From: JAEUMG01 sp963805405
GTDB taxonomy: Bacteria > Pseudomonadota > Alphaproteobacteria > Rhizobiales > Aestuariivirgaceae
Assembly: GCA_963805405.1 (NCBI GenBank)
Contig: CAWDUC010000011.1
Span: 290,202-354,201 of the forward strand
DNA: 64,000 bases
Direction of reading: 5' to 3'
The position numbers and the translations under genes were made by a program. Positions within the stretch are counted from its first letter, which is position 1. The number at the start of each line of letters is the position of its first letter. This document shows, piece by piece, positions 44,249-53,092 of this stretch. Under the pieces are notes generated by a model that ran no database searches, was not told the DNA's origin, and saw only the letters and a program-made list of their open reading frames with translations.

Positions 44249-45157
44249 ATGACCGAAACGATCGGCTTTATCGGCCTCGGGCGCATGGGACGGCCAATGG
44301 CCGCCAATCTCTGCCGCAAGGGTTTCCGCGTCATCGCCTATGACATCAATCCAGCGGCGGTCGCCGAGCTCGAGCAGTTGCAGGCGCGGGGTGCGAAGAG
44401 CGTCGCCGAAGTGGCACAGCAGTCGTCGGTCGTCATCACAATGCTTCCCGACCCGACGACGGTGCGCCAGGTGGTCGGGGGTGCTGACGGCATCATCGCC
44501 AATGCCAAGAAAGGCGCGCTCATCATCGACATGAGCACGGTCGATCCGGCTGCCACCGATCATGTCGCGAAGCTCGCCCGCGAGAAGGGCATGGGCTTCG
44601 TCGATGCGCCGGTCGGGCGGCTCGCCGCCCATGCCGAGCGCGGTGAATCCTTGTTCATGGTCGGCGGTTCGGCTGAAGATTTCGCGCGCGCCAAGCCGGC
44701 GCTGGAAGCGATGGGCACCACCATCTTCCATTGCGGCGATGTCGGCGCGGGCACGCGCAGCAAGCTCGTCAACAATTATCTCGCAATCATTCTCTGCCAA
44801 CTCAATGCCGAGGCGCTCGCGCTTTCGCAGCGCTTCGGTCTCGATCTCGAACGCACGCTCGATGTGCTGCATGGCACGACGGCGACCAACGGCCAGCTCA
44901 AGATCAACTGGCCGAACAAGGTGCTGAAAGGCGACACCGAGCCGGGGTTCACCATCGATCTTGCGCATAAGGATCTGACCCTCATCATCGAAGCCGCCAA
45001 TGCCGCAAGAGTGCCGATGCCGGTGGCGGCGGCGGCGCGCGAGGCGTTCAGCACGGCGCGCTCGCGCGGCTTCGGCGGCCAGGATTTCTCCGCCATGGTC
45101 GATGCCTTGTGCGATCTTGCCGGCATCGAGAAGCCGCGGTTGCGCAAACAATCATGA
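44249..45157 (+). CDS. Beta-hydroxyacid dehydrogenase family, YihU-like (sulfolactaldehyde reductase type)
   Basis: A 302-residue NAD(P)-dependent reductase, intact. The cofactor motif is GFIGLGRMGRPMAANL (6-21). In place of the SGG loop of ordinary hydroxyisobutyrate dehydrogenases it has PVGRLAAHAERG, with Arg124 where E. coli YihU carries the arginine that binds the sulfonate of sulfolactaldehyde. Catalytic Lys172 is in SKLVNNY, and Lys240 is in DLAHKDL. WPNKVLKGD and DLAHKDL closely follow YihU. The downstream decarboxylase genes start within its stop codon. The reaction is most likely reduction of a sulfonated or phosphonated aldehyde, or oxidation of the corresponding alcohol. Confidence 0.87.
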   Translation: MTETIGFIGLGRMGRPMAANLCRKGFRVIAYDINPAAVAELEQLQARGAKSVAEVAQQSSVVITMLPDPTTVRQVVGGADGIIANAKKGALIIDMSTVDPAATDHVAKLAREKGMGFVDAPVGRLAAHAERGESLFMVGGSAEDFARAKPALEAMGTTIFHCGDVGAGTRSKLVNNYLAIILCQLNAEALALSQRFGLDLERTLDVLHGTTATNGQLKINWPNKVLKGDTEPGFTIDLAHKDLTLIIEAANAARVPMPVAAAAREAFSTARSRGFGGQDFSAMVDALCDLAGIEKPRLRKQS

Positions 45158-45664
45158 GCTGGCCGCGCGACATTCACGAAGTACTCACACGCTATGGCGT
45201 CAGCCAGGTCTGCTATGTGCCCGACAGCGGGCATATGGAATCTGATCCGCAGCGCCCATGCCGATCCGGCGATGACCGCTATCCCGTTGACGACGGAAGA
45301 GGAGGGGATCGCCATTCTCGGCGGCGCCTGGCTCGGCGGCGCGCGCGGCGTCCTGCTGATGCAGTCGAGCGGCGTCGGCAATTGCGTCAACATGTTGTCG
45401 CTGGTGAAGACCTGCGGCTTTCCGTTCCTGACCCTCGTCACCATGCGCGGCGAATGGGGCGAGTTCAATCCATGGCAAGTGCCGATGGGTATGGCGACGG
45501 AGACGGTTCTGAAAACCATGGACCTGCATGTGACGCGGGTGAGCGCGCCGGATGACGTCAAGCCGACTGTCACGGCGGCGGCTTCGATGGCCTTCGAGGG
45601 TGGTGCGGCCTGCGCGGTGCTGTTGTCGCAGCGATTGATCGGGGCGAAGGATTTCGCGAAATGA
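45154..45664 (+). CDS. Sulfopyruvate/phosphonopyruvate decarboxylase alpha subunit (ComD-like), frameshifted as read
   Basis: About 169 residues from ATG 45154, which overlaps the reductase stop (ATGA). The N-terminus MSWPRDIHEVLTRYGVSQVC reads in one frame; an extra G near 45237 shifts to NLIRSAHADPAMTAIPLTTE. EEEGIAILGGAWLGGARGV carries the glutamate expected to activate ThDP, and MQSSGVGNCVNMLSLVKT is the family hallmark. In two-subunit sulfopyruvate decarboxylases (ComD plus ComE) this part is the PYR domain. It overlaps the beta-subunit gene by 4 nt. Confidence 0.84.
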
Positions 45665-46243
45665 CGACATTGCTCGATCGCAGACAAGTCGTCGCGCGCT
45701 TGATGCGCGATCGCGGCGACACGCTGGCCGTCTCAGGGCTGGGTTCAGCGACCTATGATCTGGCGGCGGCTGGCGACGATCCGTGCAATTTCTACTTATG
45801 GGGCGCAATGGGCGGAGCGGCCGTGATGGGGCTCGGGCTTGCCCTGGCACAGCCAACACGTCCGGTCGTCGTACTGACCGGCGATGGCGAGGCGCTCATG
45901 GGCCTTGGTGGCTTTGCGACGATTGCCCTGCAGAAGCCGAAGAACCTTTCGGTCGTCATCCTCGATAACGGGCTTTATGGCGAGACCGGCGCGCAGGCGA
46001 CGCATACGGCGGGCGGCGCCGATATCGCGAAGATCGCCGCCGCTTGCGGAATTTCCGAGACGCGCACGGTCACGAAGATGGATGAAGTCGATCTCACTTG
46101 CCGACCGCATCACGCGGATCGGCGAGGGGCCTCTGGTTGCGGTGGTCAAGATCGACACGGCCTCGCCGCCGCGCGTGTTGCCGTCGCGCGACGGGGCCTG
46201 GCTCAAGGGACGCTTCCGGCAAAGCTCTCGGATTGAGGTTTGA
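45661..46243 (+). CDS. Sulfopyruvate/phosphonopyruvate decarboxylase beta subunit (ComE-like), frameshifted as read
   Basis: About 194 residues, with one break near 46094. The thiamine diphosphate motif begins GDGEALMGLGG and ends LDNGLYGETGAQ, about 28 residues apart, as in ThDP enzymes. The N-terminus has YLWGAMGGAAVMGLGLALAQ. After the break it reads SLADRITRIGEGPLVAVVKI and stops at 46243. With the ComD-like protein it would decarboxylate sulfopyruvate to sulfoacetaldehyde, or phosphonopyruvate to phosphonoacetaldehyde. The adjacent YihU-like reductase could then act on an aldehyde. Neither Xsc nor phosphonate genes are in the window, so the choice between the two remains open. Confidence 0.84.
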
Positions 46244-46251
46244 GCTAAGCC

Positions 46252-46367
46252 TCAACCTCCCCCTTGTGGGGAGGTCGAAATTTGCGCAAGCAAATTTCGG
46301 GTGGGGGCGATTTGAGAGTTCAGCGCGACCCCCACCTTAATCCCTCCCCACAAGGGGGAGGGAGATA
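46252..46367. repeat. Nested intergenic palindrome (Rhizobiales-type)
   Basis: Outer arms CCTCCCCCTTGTGGGGAGG (46256-46274) and its exact complement CCTCCCCACAAGGGGGAGG (46343-46361) enclose a further pair GGTGGGGG (46300-46307) / CCCCCACC (46329-46336). An inner hairpin GAAATTTG-CGCAAG-CAAATTTC lies at 46277-46298. It lies between convergent genes and may also terminate both. Confidence 0.8.
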
Positions 46368-46383
46368 TCTGTACTGATGAGTT

Positions 46384-47477
46384 TCAATACCCCCGTGCGG
46401 CGATCGGCCATTCGTCGATGACGTCTTCGCCGCGCACCACGACATAGCGGCCATGGAGATTGACGGTCGGATCGCAATGCGGGGTCAATAGTTCGATGAC
46501 CGAGCCAAGTTCCGGCATCGGCGCGCCGCCATCGCGTTCGACCGCACCATGCTCATCGCCCATGAAGCGATAGGTGGCACCCTGCGCGATGCCGCGCATC
46601 GGCACGGCCTTGCCGGAATCGGTGGCGAGCGCCTTGTAGCCGGCATTGACGATGACGCGGTCGGGCCGATTGGCGGTGACGACGGCCGCCGCCACGAAGA
46701 GCGATGGCGAATAAGGATTGCCGTCGCCGGTGACGGGCACCGCGCCATAACAGGAATTGAGAAAGACGAAGGAGCCGACCTGCAATTCGGTGAAGAGGCC
46801 GAGACGCGAATCGATCCAATGCGTGCCGGTGCCGCCACCGGATACGATGCCGGGCTTGAGGCCGATTTCCGTCAAGCCGGCGATCAGTGCTTTCAATCGC
46901 ACGGCCTCTTGCTTGACGCGCGCCTCGCGCGGCTTCAAACGGCATGACCTGCTGGATATGACCCCAATAGGCCTGGACGCCGGCAAAGCGCAATGACGGC
47001 GAGCCGGCGACCTGGCGCGCCAATTCGATCGCATCGGGCACTTCGACACAGCCGGTGCGGCCGATGCCGACATCGAGCTCGACGATGACATCGAGCATGG
47101 CACCGGCCCGTGCCGCGATGTCGGCGAGTTCGGCGACATTGCGCGGGTTGTCGGCGACGACCATGATGTTGGCGCGGCGCAAGAGAAGCGCGCCGAGCCG
47201 CGCCTGCATGTCCGACAGTCGCAAGCGGCGATGTGACGAGCAGGCCCGGAATGCCGGCTGCGGCCAGGGCTTCGGCTTCGCCAATGGTGGCGCAACAGGC
47301 GCCAAGCGCTCCGGCGGCGACAAGGCGGCGGGCAATATCGGGCGATTTGTGCGACTTCGCATGCGGCCTGAGCGAAAGCCCGGCTTTCTTCGCCGTCGCC
47401 ACCATGGTCGCGATATTGGCGTCGAGGACATCCAAATCGAGAATGAGTGCCGGGGTCTTGACCTGATCACGCCGCAT
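46384..47477 (-). CDS. DSD1-family PLP enzyme, D-threonine aldolase-like (frameshifted as read)
   Basis: About 364 residues from ATG 47477, with breaks near 47225 and 46935. The alanine-racemase-like barrel starts VKTPALILDLDVLDANIATM, and the pyridoxal-phosphate lysine is in RPHAKSHKSPDIA. LDVIVELDVGIGRTG and VSGGGTGTHWI are typical of D-threonine/3-hydroxy-D-aspartate aldolases and D-serine dehydratases. The C-terminal metal-binding part has LTPHCDPTVNLHGRYVVV with the His-Cys pair. It overlaps the stop of an ABC ATPase gene (47467) by 11 nt. Products could include glycine plus an aldehyde; substrate not determined. Confidence 0.85.
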
Positions 47478-48513
47478 CGATGCACCTCACATTCTGATCC
47501 TGCCAGGCGATCGCGACGCGCGCGCCGGGCGAAGGCAAAGTATTGCTTGTTCCTTCCGGCACATGGACGGCGATCTCGCTCTTGTCATCGAGTTCGACCA
47601 TGAGCTTTGTATAGGCGCCAAGATAGACAAGATCGGTCATGGTTCCGGTAATGCGCGGCGCGTCACCAAGCTGCAGCGCCTCGGGACGGATCACCACATT
47701 GACCGGACCATCGCGGCCAGGCGAGGCTAGCATGCCGCCGCAGGCCAATGCCACGGTGCCGTTCTTACGCTGGCCTTTCAAGAGATTGGCATCGCCGATG
47801 AAGGTCGAAACGAAGCTCGTCGCCGGCTCGCGATAGATGGCGCGTGGCTCGCCCTGCTGCACGATGCGGCCAGCCTCCATGACGGCTATGCGACTGGCGA
47901 GACCTAGCGCTTCTTCCTGGTCATGGGTGACGAAAACAAACGTGCCGCCGAGCGAGCGATGGATACGGCGCAGTTCCGCCTGCATCTCCTTGCGCAGTTT
48001 AAGATCGAGCGCACCCAGGGGCTCATCGAGCAACAAGACCTGCGGCTGCATGATGAGGGCGCGGGCAAGCGCTACACGCTGCTGCTGGCCGCCCGACAAT
48101 TCATGGACACCGCGGGTTCCGTAGTCATCGAGCCGGACGAGGCGCAGCATTTCGCTGACGCGGCGATCAATCTCGCTCCCGGCGATGCGGCTGAGCTTCA
48201 AGCCATAGGCGATGTTCTGGCGCACATTCATGTGCGGGAAAAGTCCATAGCCCTGGAAGACCATGTTGGTCGGGCGCTTCTCCGGGCCGTCACGCGTCAC
48301 ATCGCGGCCGGCAATCTCGATCGTGCCGGAAGACGGCGTCGCGAAGCCGCCCATCATGCGCAGGAGTGTGGTCTTGCCGCAGCCCGAAGGGCCAAGGATG
48401 GCCAGGAAATCGCCGGCCGCAATATCGAGATCGAGCGGATGGACGGCGATCGTTCCGCCATAGGCCTTGCTGACGCCGCGCAATTTCACAAGCATCGGAT
48501 TTCCGCTCTCCAT
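47467..48513 (-). CDS. ABC transporter ATP-binding protein, PotA-like, orphan
   Basis: An ATPase of 348 residues from ATG 48513 (48537 and 48495 are alternatives; the conserved part begins MLVKLRGVSKAYGG). Walker A is GPSGCGKTT, the Q-loop FQGYGLFPHMNV, the signature LSGGQQQR, Walker B VLLLDEPLGALD and the switch FVTHDQEEA, followed by a TOBE domain with VVIRPEALQLGD. All motifs are intact. No permease or binding-protein gene adjoins; its neighbours are a DSD1-type enzyme and an FNT channel. It could energise the PotB/PotC/PotD-like importer at 32-35 kb, which lacks an ATPase. Confidence 0.92.
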   Translation of the reverse strand: MESGNPMLVKLRGVSKAYGGTIAVHPLDLDIAAGDFLAILGPSGCGKTTLLRMMGGFATPSSGTIEIAGRDVTRDGPEKRPTNMVFQGYGLFPHMNVRQNIAYGLKLSRIAGSEIDRRVSEMLRLVRLDDYGTRGVHELSGGQQQRVALARALIMQPQVLLLDEPLGALDLKLRKEMQAELRRIHRSLGGTFVFVTHDQEEALGLASRIAVMEAGRIVQQGEPRAIYREPATSFVSTFIGDANLLKGQRKNGTVALACGGMLASPGRDGPVNVVIRPEALQLGDAPRITGTMTDLVYLGAYTKLMVELDDKSEIAVHVPEGTSNTLPSPGARVAIAWQDQNVRCIDAA

Positions 48514-48560
48514 GGGCGCAGTATAGGCGCGTGGCACGCGGCGGGGGAAGCGGGGGCCGA

Positions 48561-49412
48561 TCAGCGATCGGGACCATCGCGCAAATAGACGAACCAGTAG
48601 ATGCCGCCGACCAGAAGCCCGCCGCCGACGATATTGCCGAGCGTCACCGGTATCAGACCAAGGAAGAAATCGAGCAAGAGAATTGGGCTCGCATCCGGCG
48701 GCAGCCAGGACTGCGCGTGGCCGCTCGCCTCGATCAGCATGCCGAAGGGCACCAGATACATATTGGCGACCGAGTGTTCAAAGCCCGCCGCCACGAAGGC
48801 GGAGACCGGGAAGATGACGGCGAGGACCTTGTCCGTCGTGCTATGCGCGCCAAGCGCCAGCCAGACGGCCAGGCAAACCAGGAGATTGCACAGGATTCCG
48901 CGGAAGAAGGCCTCGGCAAATCCGAGTGCCATCTTGTCGTGGGCGATGACAAGCGCGGTGCGCGCCACGGCGCCGTCGCCCAAGTTATACTGCCCGGCGA
49001 GAAAGACGAGCACCGCCATGCCGACCGCGCCGATGAAATTGCCGAGATAGACAATGCTCCAGGCGCGGACGAGGGCTCCCAGGCCGACTTTGCCGGAGGC
49101 GAGCGCCATGACCATAAGCGCATTGCCGGTGAAGAGTTCGGCACCGCCCAGGACGATGAGGATGAGGCCGAGGCTGAAAACCATGCCGGCGATGAGACGC
49201 GCAACGCCAAAAGGGATCACGCCATTGGCGCCGGCCAATGCGGTGGTTGCAAACATCGCACCCAGCGCAATGAAGGCGCCGCCGAGGACCGCCAGCATGA
49301 GAAGCTTGATCGCCGGAAGTTGCGTCTTCTGCGCGCCGATCAATTCGGCCTTGTGGGCAATATCGGCAGGCAATAAAGCGTCAATGGAATTTCCGGTTGT
49401 CTTGTCCGGCAT
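48561..49412 (-). CDS. Formate/nitrite transporter (FNT) family channel
   Basis: An integral membrane protein of 283 residues with six hydrophobic segments. LLMLAVLGGAFIALGAMFAT opens the core, GGAELFTGNALMVMALASGK contains the family signature after the second helix, and ILCNLLVCLAVWLALGA with the FPVSAFVAAGFEHSVANMY stretch contains the conserved His that lines the pore. VTLGNIVGGGLLVGGIYWFVYL is the last helix. FNT channels move small monovalent acids (formate, nitrite, hydrosulfide, lactate). The frame is intact. It lies 48 nt upstream of the orphan ATPase, same strand. Confidence 0.92.
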   Translation of the reverse strand: MPDKTTGNSIDALLPADIAHKAELIGAQKTQLPAIKLLMLAVLGGAFIALGAMFATTALAGANGVIPFGVARLIAGMVFSLGLILIVLGGAELFTGNALMVMALASGKVGLGALVRAWSIVYLGNFIGAVGMAVLVFLAGQYNLGDGAVARTALVIAHDKMALGFAEAFFRGILCNLLVCLAVWLALGAHSTTDKVLAVIFPVSAFVAAGFEHSVANMYLVPFGMLIEASGHAQSWLPPDASPILLLDFFLGLIPVTLGNIVGGGLLVGGIYWFVYLRDGPDR

Positions 49413-49554
49413 TGCCGCCCCCTTGTTTCCCGCCGTTTCATAGCCGCCAGCCGTGCGTCAGACTCATGACAGGCCATGAGTCCCGGCCCCTTGGCAACAG
49501 TCTTGGGACAAAGCCATTATGGGCGTCCTCATACAGCAACCCGCCTACCCAAGA

Positions 49555-50335
49555 ATGTCCCAGGATTACCAAAACGCCTTCCGGCTCGATGGATTGGTCG
49601 CCACCGTGACCGGCGGCGGCAGCGGCATCGGCAAATCGACATGCCTCGCCATGGCGCAGGCCGGCGCGACTGTCGCGGTGATCGACCGCGATGCCGCGGC
49701 TGCCGAAGCAGTCTCACGCGAGATTGCCGGGCTGGGCGGCGCGGCTTTCGCACAGCGTCGATGTCGAGCGATGAAGCCGCGGTCGAAAAGTTCTTCGCCG
49801 CGATTGTGGACGAGGCCGGGCGGATCGACATTCTCGTCAACAATGCCGGCATGGCGATCCGCAAGGCCTCCGTCGATCTGCCGCGCGATGAGTGGGAAAA
49901 GGTGATGGCGGTCAACATGACCGGCGTGTTCCTGTGCTCGCGCATCGCCGCCCGCCACATGATCGCCGCGGCAAGGGCGGGGCGATCGTCAATACCGCCT
50001 CGATCATGGGACTGTCGGGCGGCGGTCTTTATCCCAACATCTCCTACCAGACGAGCAAGGGCGCGGTCGTCAACATGACGCGGGCGCTGGCGGTCGAATG
50101 GGCCTCGCATGGGATCCGCGTCAATGCCGTCGCGCCAACCTATGTGACGACGCCGTTCATCGCGCCGCTCCTGGCACAGCCCGAACTGGTCGCCAGGATC
50201 AAGGCAATGACGCCCCTGGGGCGGCTGGCCGAGCCTGACGAAGTGGCGCTCGCCATCCTGTTTCTCGCAAGCCCGGCGGCAAGCATGATCACCGGTCACA
50301 CGCTTGCCGTCGATGGCGGCTTTCTCGCGCAATAG
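49555..50335 (+). CDS. SDR-family oxidoreductase (frameshifted as read)
   Basis: About 260 residues from ATG 49555 (MSQDYQNAFRLDG; an upstream ATG at 49519 adds unconserved sequence), with breaks near 49752 and 49980. It has VTGGGSGIGKSTC (cofactor motif), VIDRDAAAAE (Asp after strand 2, NAD-type), LVNNAGMAI, the catalytic Ser in NTASIMGLSG and YQTSK. SMITGHTLAVDGGF closes the protein. It is first of six collinear genes ending at 55147, the next starting 33 nt later, and probably catalyses the first oxidation of the pathway. Confidence 0.85.
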
Positions 50336-50367
50336 CTATAATCGAAGATGCTTCAGGGAGAATGAGC

Positions 50368-51231
50368 ATGCCGGATTTCGCGATCATCGACAGCCATGTG
50401 CATTTAGCCGACCCGAAACGCTTCGGCTATGCCTGGACGAAGAACGCGCCTTCGCTCAGTCGGCAAGTTCTCGTCGACGATCTGATGAAGGCGGCGGCCC
50501 GGTGAAGATCGACCGCTTCGTCTTCGTCGAAGTCGATGTCGACCTGCCGCAGCACCTCGACGAAGCGGCCTGGATCGACGGCATCGCGCAAAACGACAAG
50601 CGACTGGCCGGCATGGTGGCGGCATTGCCCCTCGAAAGAGGAAAGGCGATCAAGCCCGAACTTGATCGCCTTCGGCAGAACAAATCGCTGCGCGCCGTGC
50701 GTCGGCTGATCCAGACCCAGAGCGATCCCGATTTCTGCATCAAGCCCGACTTCATCGAAGGGTTGAAGCTGCTCAGCCCCCATGATCTCGCCTTCGATAT
50801 CTGCATTTTCCATCATCATCTGCCGAATGTGATCAAGATGGTGAAGCAATGTCCCGAAGTGCGCTTCGTGCTCGACCATATCGGCAAGCCGGCGATCAAG
50901 GCGGGCATCGCCGATCCCTGGCGGCAGCATCTGAAAGAGCTTGCCGCATTTCCCAATGTCCATTGCAAGATCTCGGGCGTCACCACCGAAGCCGATCACA
51001 AGAATTGGACGCGCGAGCAGATCAAGCCCTATATCGCGCATGCCATCGATACTTTCGGCTTCGAGCGCGTGATGTATGGCGGCGACTGGCATGTGTTGGA
51101 ACTTGCCGGCACATATCCGCGAATGGGTCGAGATCGTCGACTGGGTCGTCGAAGGCGCGTCGCAGGATGAGAAGCGCAAGCTCTTCCGCGACAACGCCAT
51201 CCAGTTCTACAGACTCGAAAAGATCCAATGA
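50368..51231 (+). CDS. Amidohydrolase-fold lactonase (frameshifted as read)
   Basis: About 288 residues. AGGGAG lies 7 nt before ATG 50368. The first strand carries the metal motif IIDSHVHLADP, and after a break near 50500 the barrel continues with DRFVFVEVDVD, IFHHHLPNVIKMVKQCPEVRF and VLDHIGKPAIKAG (His and Asp). HCKISGVTTEAD and VMYGGDWHVLELAG follow, with a second break near 51120 before EKRKLFRDNAIQFY. This is the amidohydrolase_2 group that includes fucono- and rhamnonolactonases and 2-pyrone-4,6-dicarboxylate lactonase. It overlaps the next gene by 4 nt. A sugar-lactone or pyrone substrate is plausible. Confidence 0.83.
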
Positions 51232-52406
51232 ACCTGCCGGTTCCGAACTGGCAAAGGCGCGGCTATAGCATTGCTGCGATGCGCGATCTGGCGCGCGCCG
51301 CGTTGCCGCGGCCGATATTCGACTTCGCCGACGGCGGAGCCGAGGACGAGCGGACACTCAGGCGCAACGAAGCGGCGTTCGGCGAAATCGAATTGCTGCC
51401 GATGCCGCTCAATGGTGCGGCGACGCGCGATCTCTCGGTGACAATGTTCGGCAAGCGGCTGAGCATGCCCTTGGTGATCGGGCCGACAGGGCTTGCCGGT
51501 CTCTTCTGGCCAAGCGGCGAACTGGCAAGCGCACGCGCGGCGCAGGCGCGCGGGCATCGCGACCTGTCTGAGCCACGGTTCGGTTTGCACCCTCGAGGAT
51601 CTGGCGCAGAGCGGCGTCGCGCCGCGCTGGATGCAGGTTTTCATCTACAAGGATCGCGGCTTCACGCGCGAACTGACCGAGCGGGCGCAGAAATCGAACT
51701 ACGACGCATTGGTCCTCACCATCGACAACCAATTGCTCGGCAATCGCGAGCGCGACATCCGCAACGGCTTCGGCATTCCGCCACGCTTCAGTCCCTTGCA
51801 ACTTGCCGCGATGGCCATGAAGGCGCCATGGCTTTTGCGCATGCGCACCGAGTTCCCGCGCATCACGTTCGGCAATTACGCGCGACCCGGCGAGCCCGCC
51901 GATCTGAAAGCGCTGGCCGGGCGCATGGCCTCGCTGCTCGATCCCGCCATGTCGTGGGATGATGTCGACATCTTGCGCAAGCAATGGAAGGGGCCGCTCG
52001 TCCTCAAAGGCGTGCTCGCCCCAGCGAAGCCAAGCGCGCGATCGATCATGGCGTCGATGGCGTCATCGTCTCCAATCATGGCGGGCGCCAGCTCGATGGC
52101 GCGGCCTCGGGCCTTGGCGCGCTGCCGGGCGTCGTCGAGGCCGTCGACGGGCGCATTCCGGTGCTCGTCGATGGCGGCATCAGGCGCGGCGCCGATATCC
52201 TCAAGAGCATCGCACTCGGCGCCACTGCCTGCCTCGTGGCGCGCCCGCATCTGTGGGGGCTTGCGGTCGCGGGCGAAGCCGGCGTCCGGCATGTGATCGA
52301 AATCTATCGCCGCGAACTCGACCGCGCGATGGGACTGTGCGGGGCATCCTCGATCCCGGCAATCGGCAAACATTTGATACTTTCGCAACAAGGACGCCCA
52401 ACGTGA
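51228..52406 (+). CDS. FMN-dependent alpha-hydroxyacid dehydrogenase/oxidase (frameshifted as read)
   Basis: About 392 residues from ATG 51228, with breaks near 51555 and 52030. The N-terminus has DFADGGAEDERTLRRNEAAF, the usual start of the lactate-oxidase/glycolate-oxidase family. MPLVIGPTGLAGLFWPSGE follows, then LSHGSVCTLED and QVFIYKDRGF, DALVLTIDNQLLGNRERD, PLVLKGVL (catalytic Lys) and VIVSNHGGRQLDGA with the catalytic histidine. The FMN phosphate site is VDGGIRRGADILKSIALGA. It oxidises an L-2-hydroxy acid to the 2-oxo acid. It is coupled to both neighbours by 4-nt overlaps and would feed the downstream RraA-like aldolase. Confidence 0.87.
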
Positions 52407-53092
52407 TCAAGGATCCGCCGCTACTCACCATCAGGCCGGAATTTCCTAGGCCCACGCCTGCACAGCTCACGGCGCTGGGCAGCATTCCGACCGGCTATGC
52501 GGTCGATGCGATGGAGGGGCGCGGCGCGCTCGATCATCGCATCAAGCCGCTCAGCTCGCAGAAGAAGCCGATGATCGGCGTTGCCGTGACCTGCCACTGC
52601 GGGCCGGCCGACAATCTCTCGCTGTTCGCGGCACTCGCCTCGGCGCGCCCCGGCGACATCCTCGTCGCAGCGACCGATGCCTTCACGGCGACGGCAATCG
52701 TCGGCGATCTTTTCATGGGCATGGCGCGCAATCGCGGCGTCGCCGGTCTGGTCACCGACGGCATGGTGCGCGATCTCGTCGGTATCCTCGGCGTCGGGGT
52801 GCCGGTCTATTGTGCCGGCCTGACGCCCAACTCGCCGGTGCGCAATGGGCCAGGTACGGTCGGATTGCCGGTGGTGGTGGGCGGCGTCGCTATCGATTCG
52901 GGCGACGTGCTGGTCGGCGATGATGATGGTGTCGTCGTCATCCCGCGCGTGCAGCTCGATCAGGTCATCGCCAAGCTTGCCGATGTGCGGGCTGCTGAAG
53001 CCGCGCTCGAGGCCAAGGTCAAGGCTGGTCTCGAAATTCCCGATTTCATCGAAGAGATACTTTCATCCGACCGCATCGCGCGGGTCGAGTGA
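52403..53092 (+). CDS. RraA-family aldolase-like protein (4-hydroxy-4-methyl-2-oxoglutarate aldolase type)
   Basis: A protein of 229 residues, intact. The start is GTG 52403 within the preceding stop (GTGA), opening IKDPPLLTIRPEFP. Family motifs are DAMEGRGALDH, TCHCGPADNLSLFAAL, ARPGDILVAATD and GLVTDGMVRDLVGI, whose Arg-Asp pair binds metal and substrate in HMG/CHA aldolases. VVVGGVAIDSGDVLVGDDDGVVVIPR is the C-terminal hallmark. Members cleave tertiary hydroxy-2-oxo acids, releasing pyruvate or oxaloacetate, or act as 2-oxo-acid decarboxylases. Position after a 2-hydroxyacid oxidase fits action on the oxo product. Confidence 0.9.
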   Translation: MIKDPPLLTIRPEFPRPTPAQLTALGSIPTGYAVDAMEGRGALDHRIKPLSSQKKPMIGVAVTCHCGPADNLSLFAALASARPGDILVAATDAFTATAIVGDLFMGMARNRGVAGLVTDGMVRDLVGILGVGVPVYCAGLTPNSPVRNGPGTVGLPVVVGGVAIDSGDVLVGDDDGVVVIPRVQLDQVIAKLADVRAAEAALEAKVKAGLEIPDFIEEILSSDRIARVE

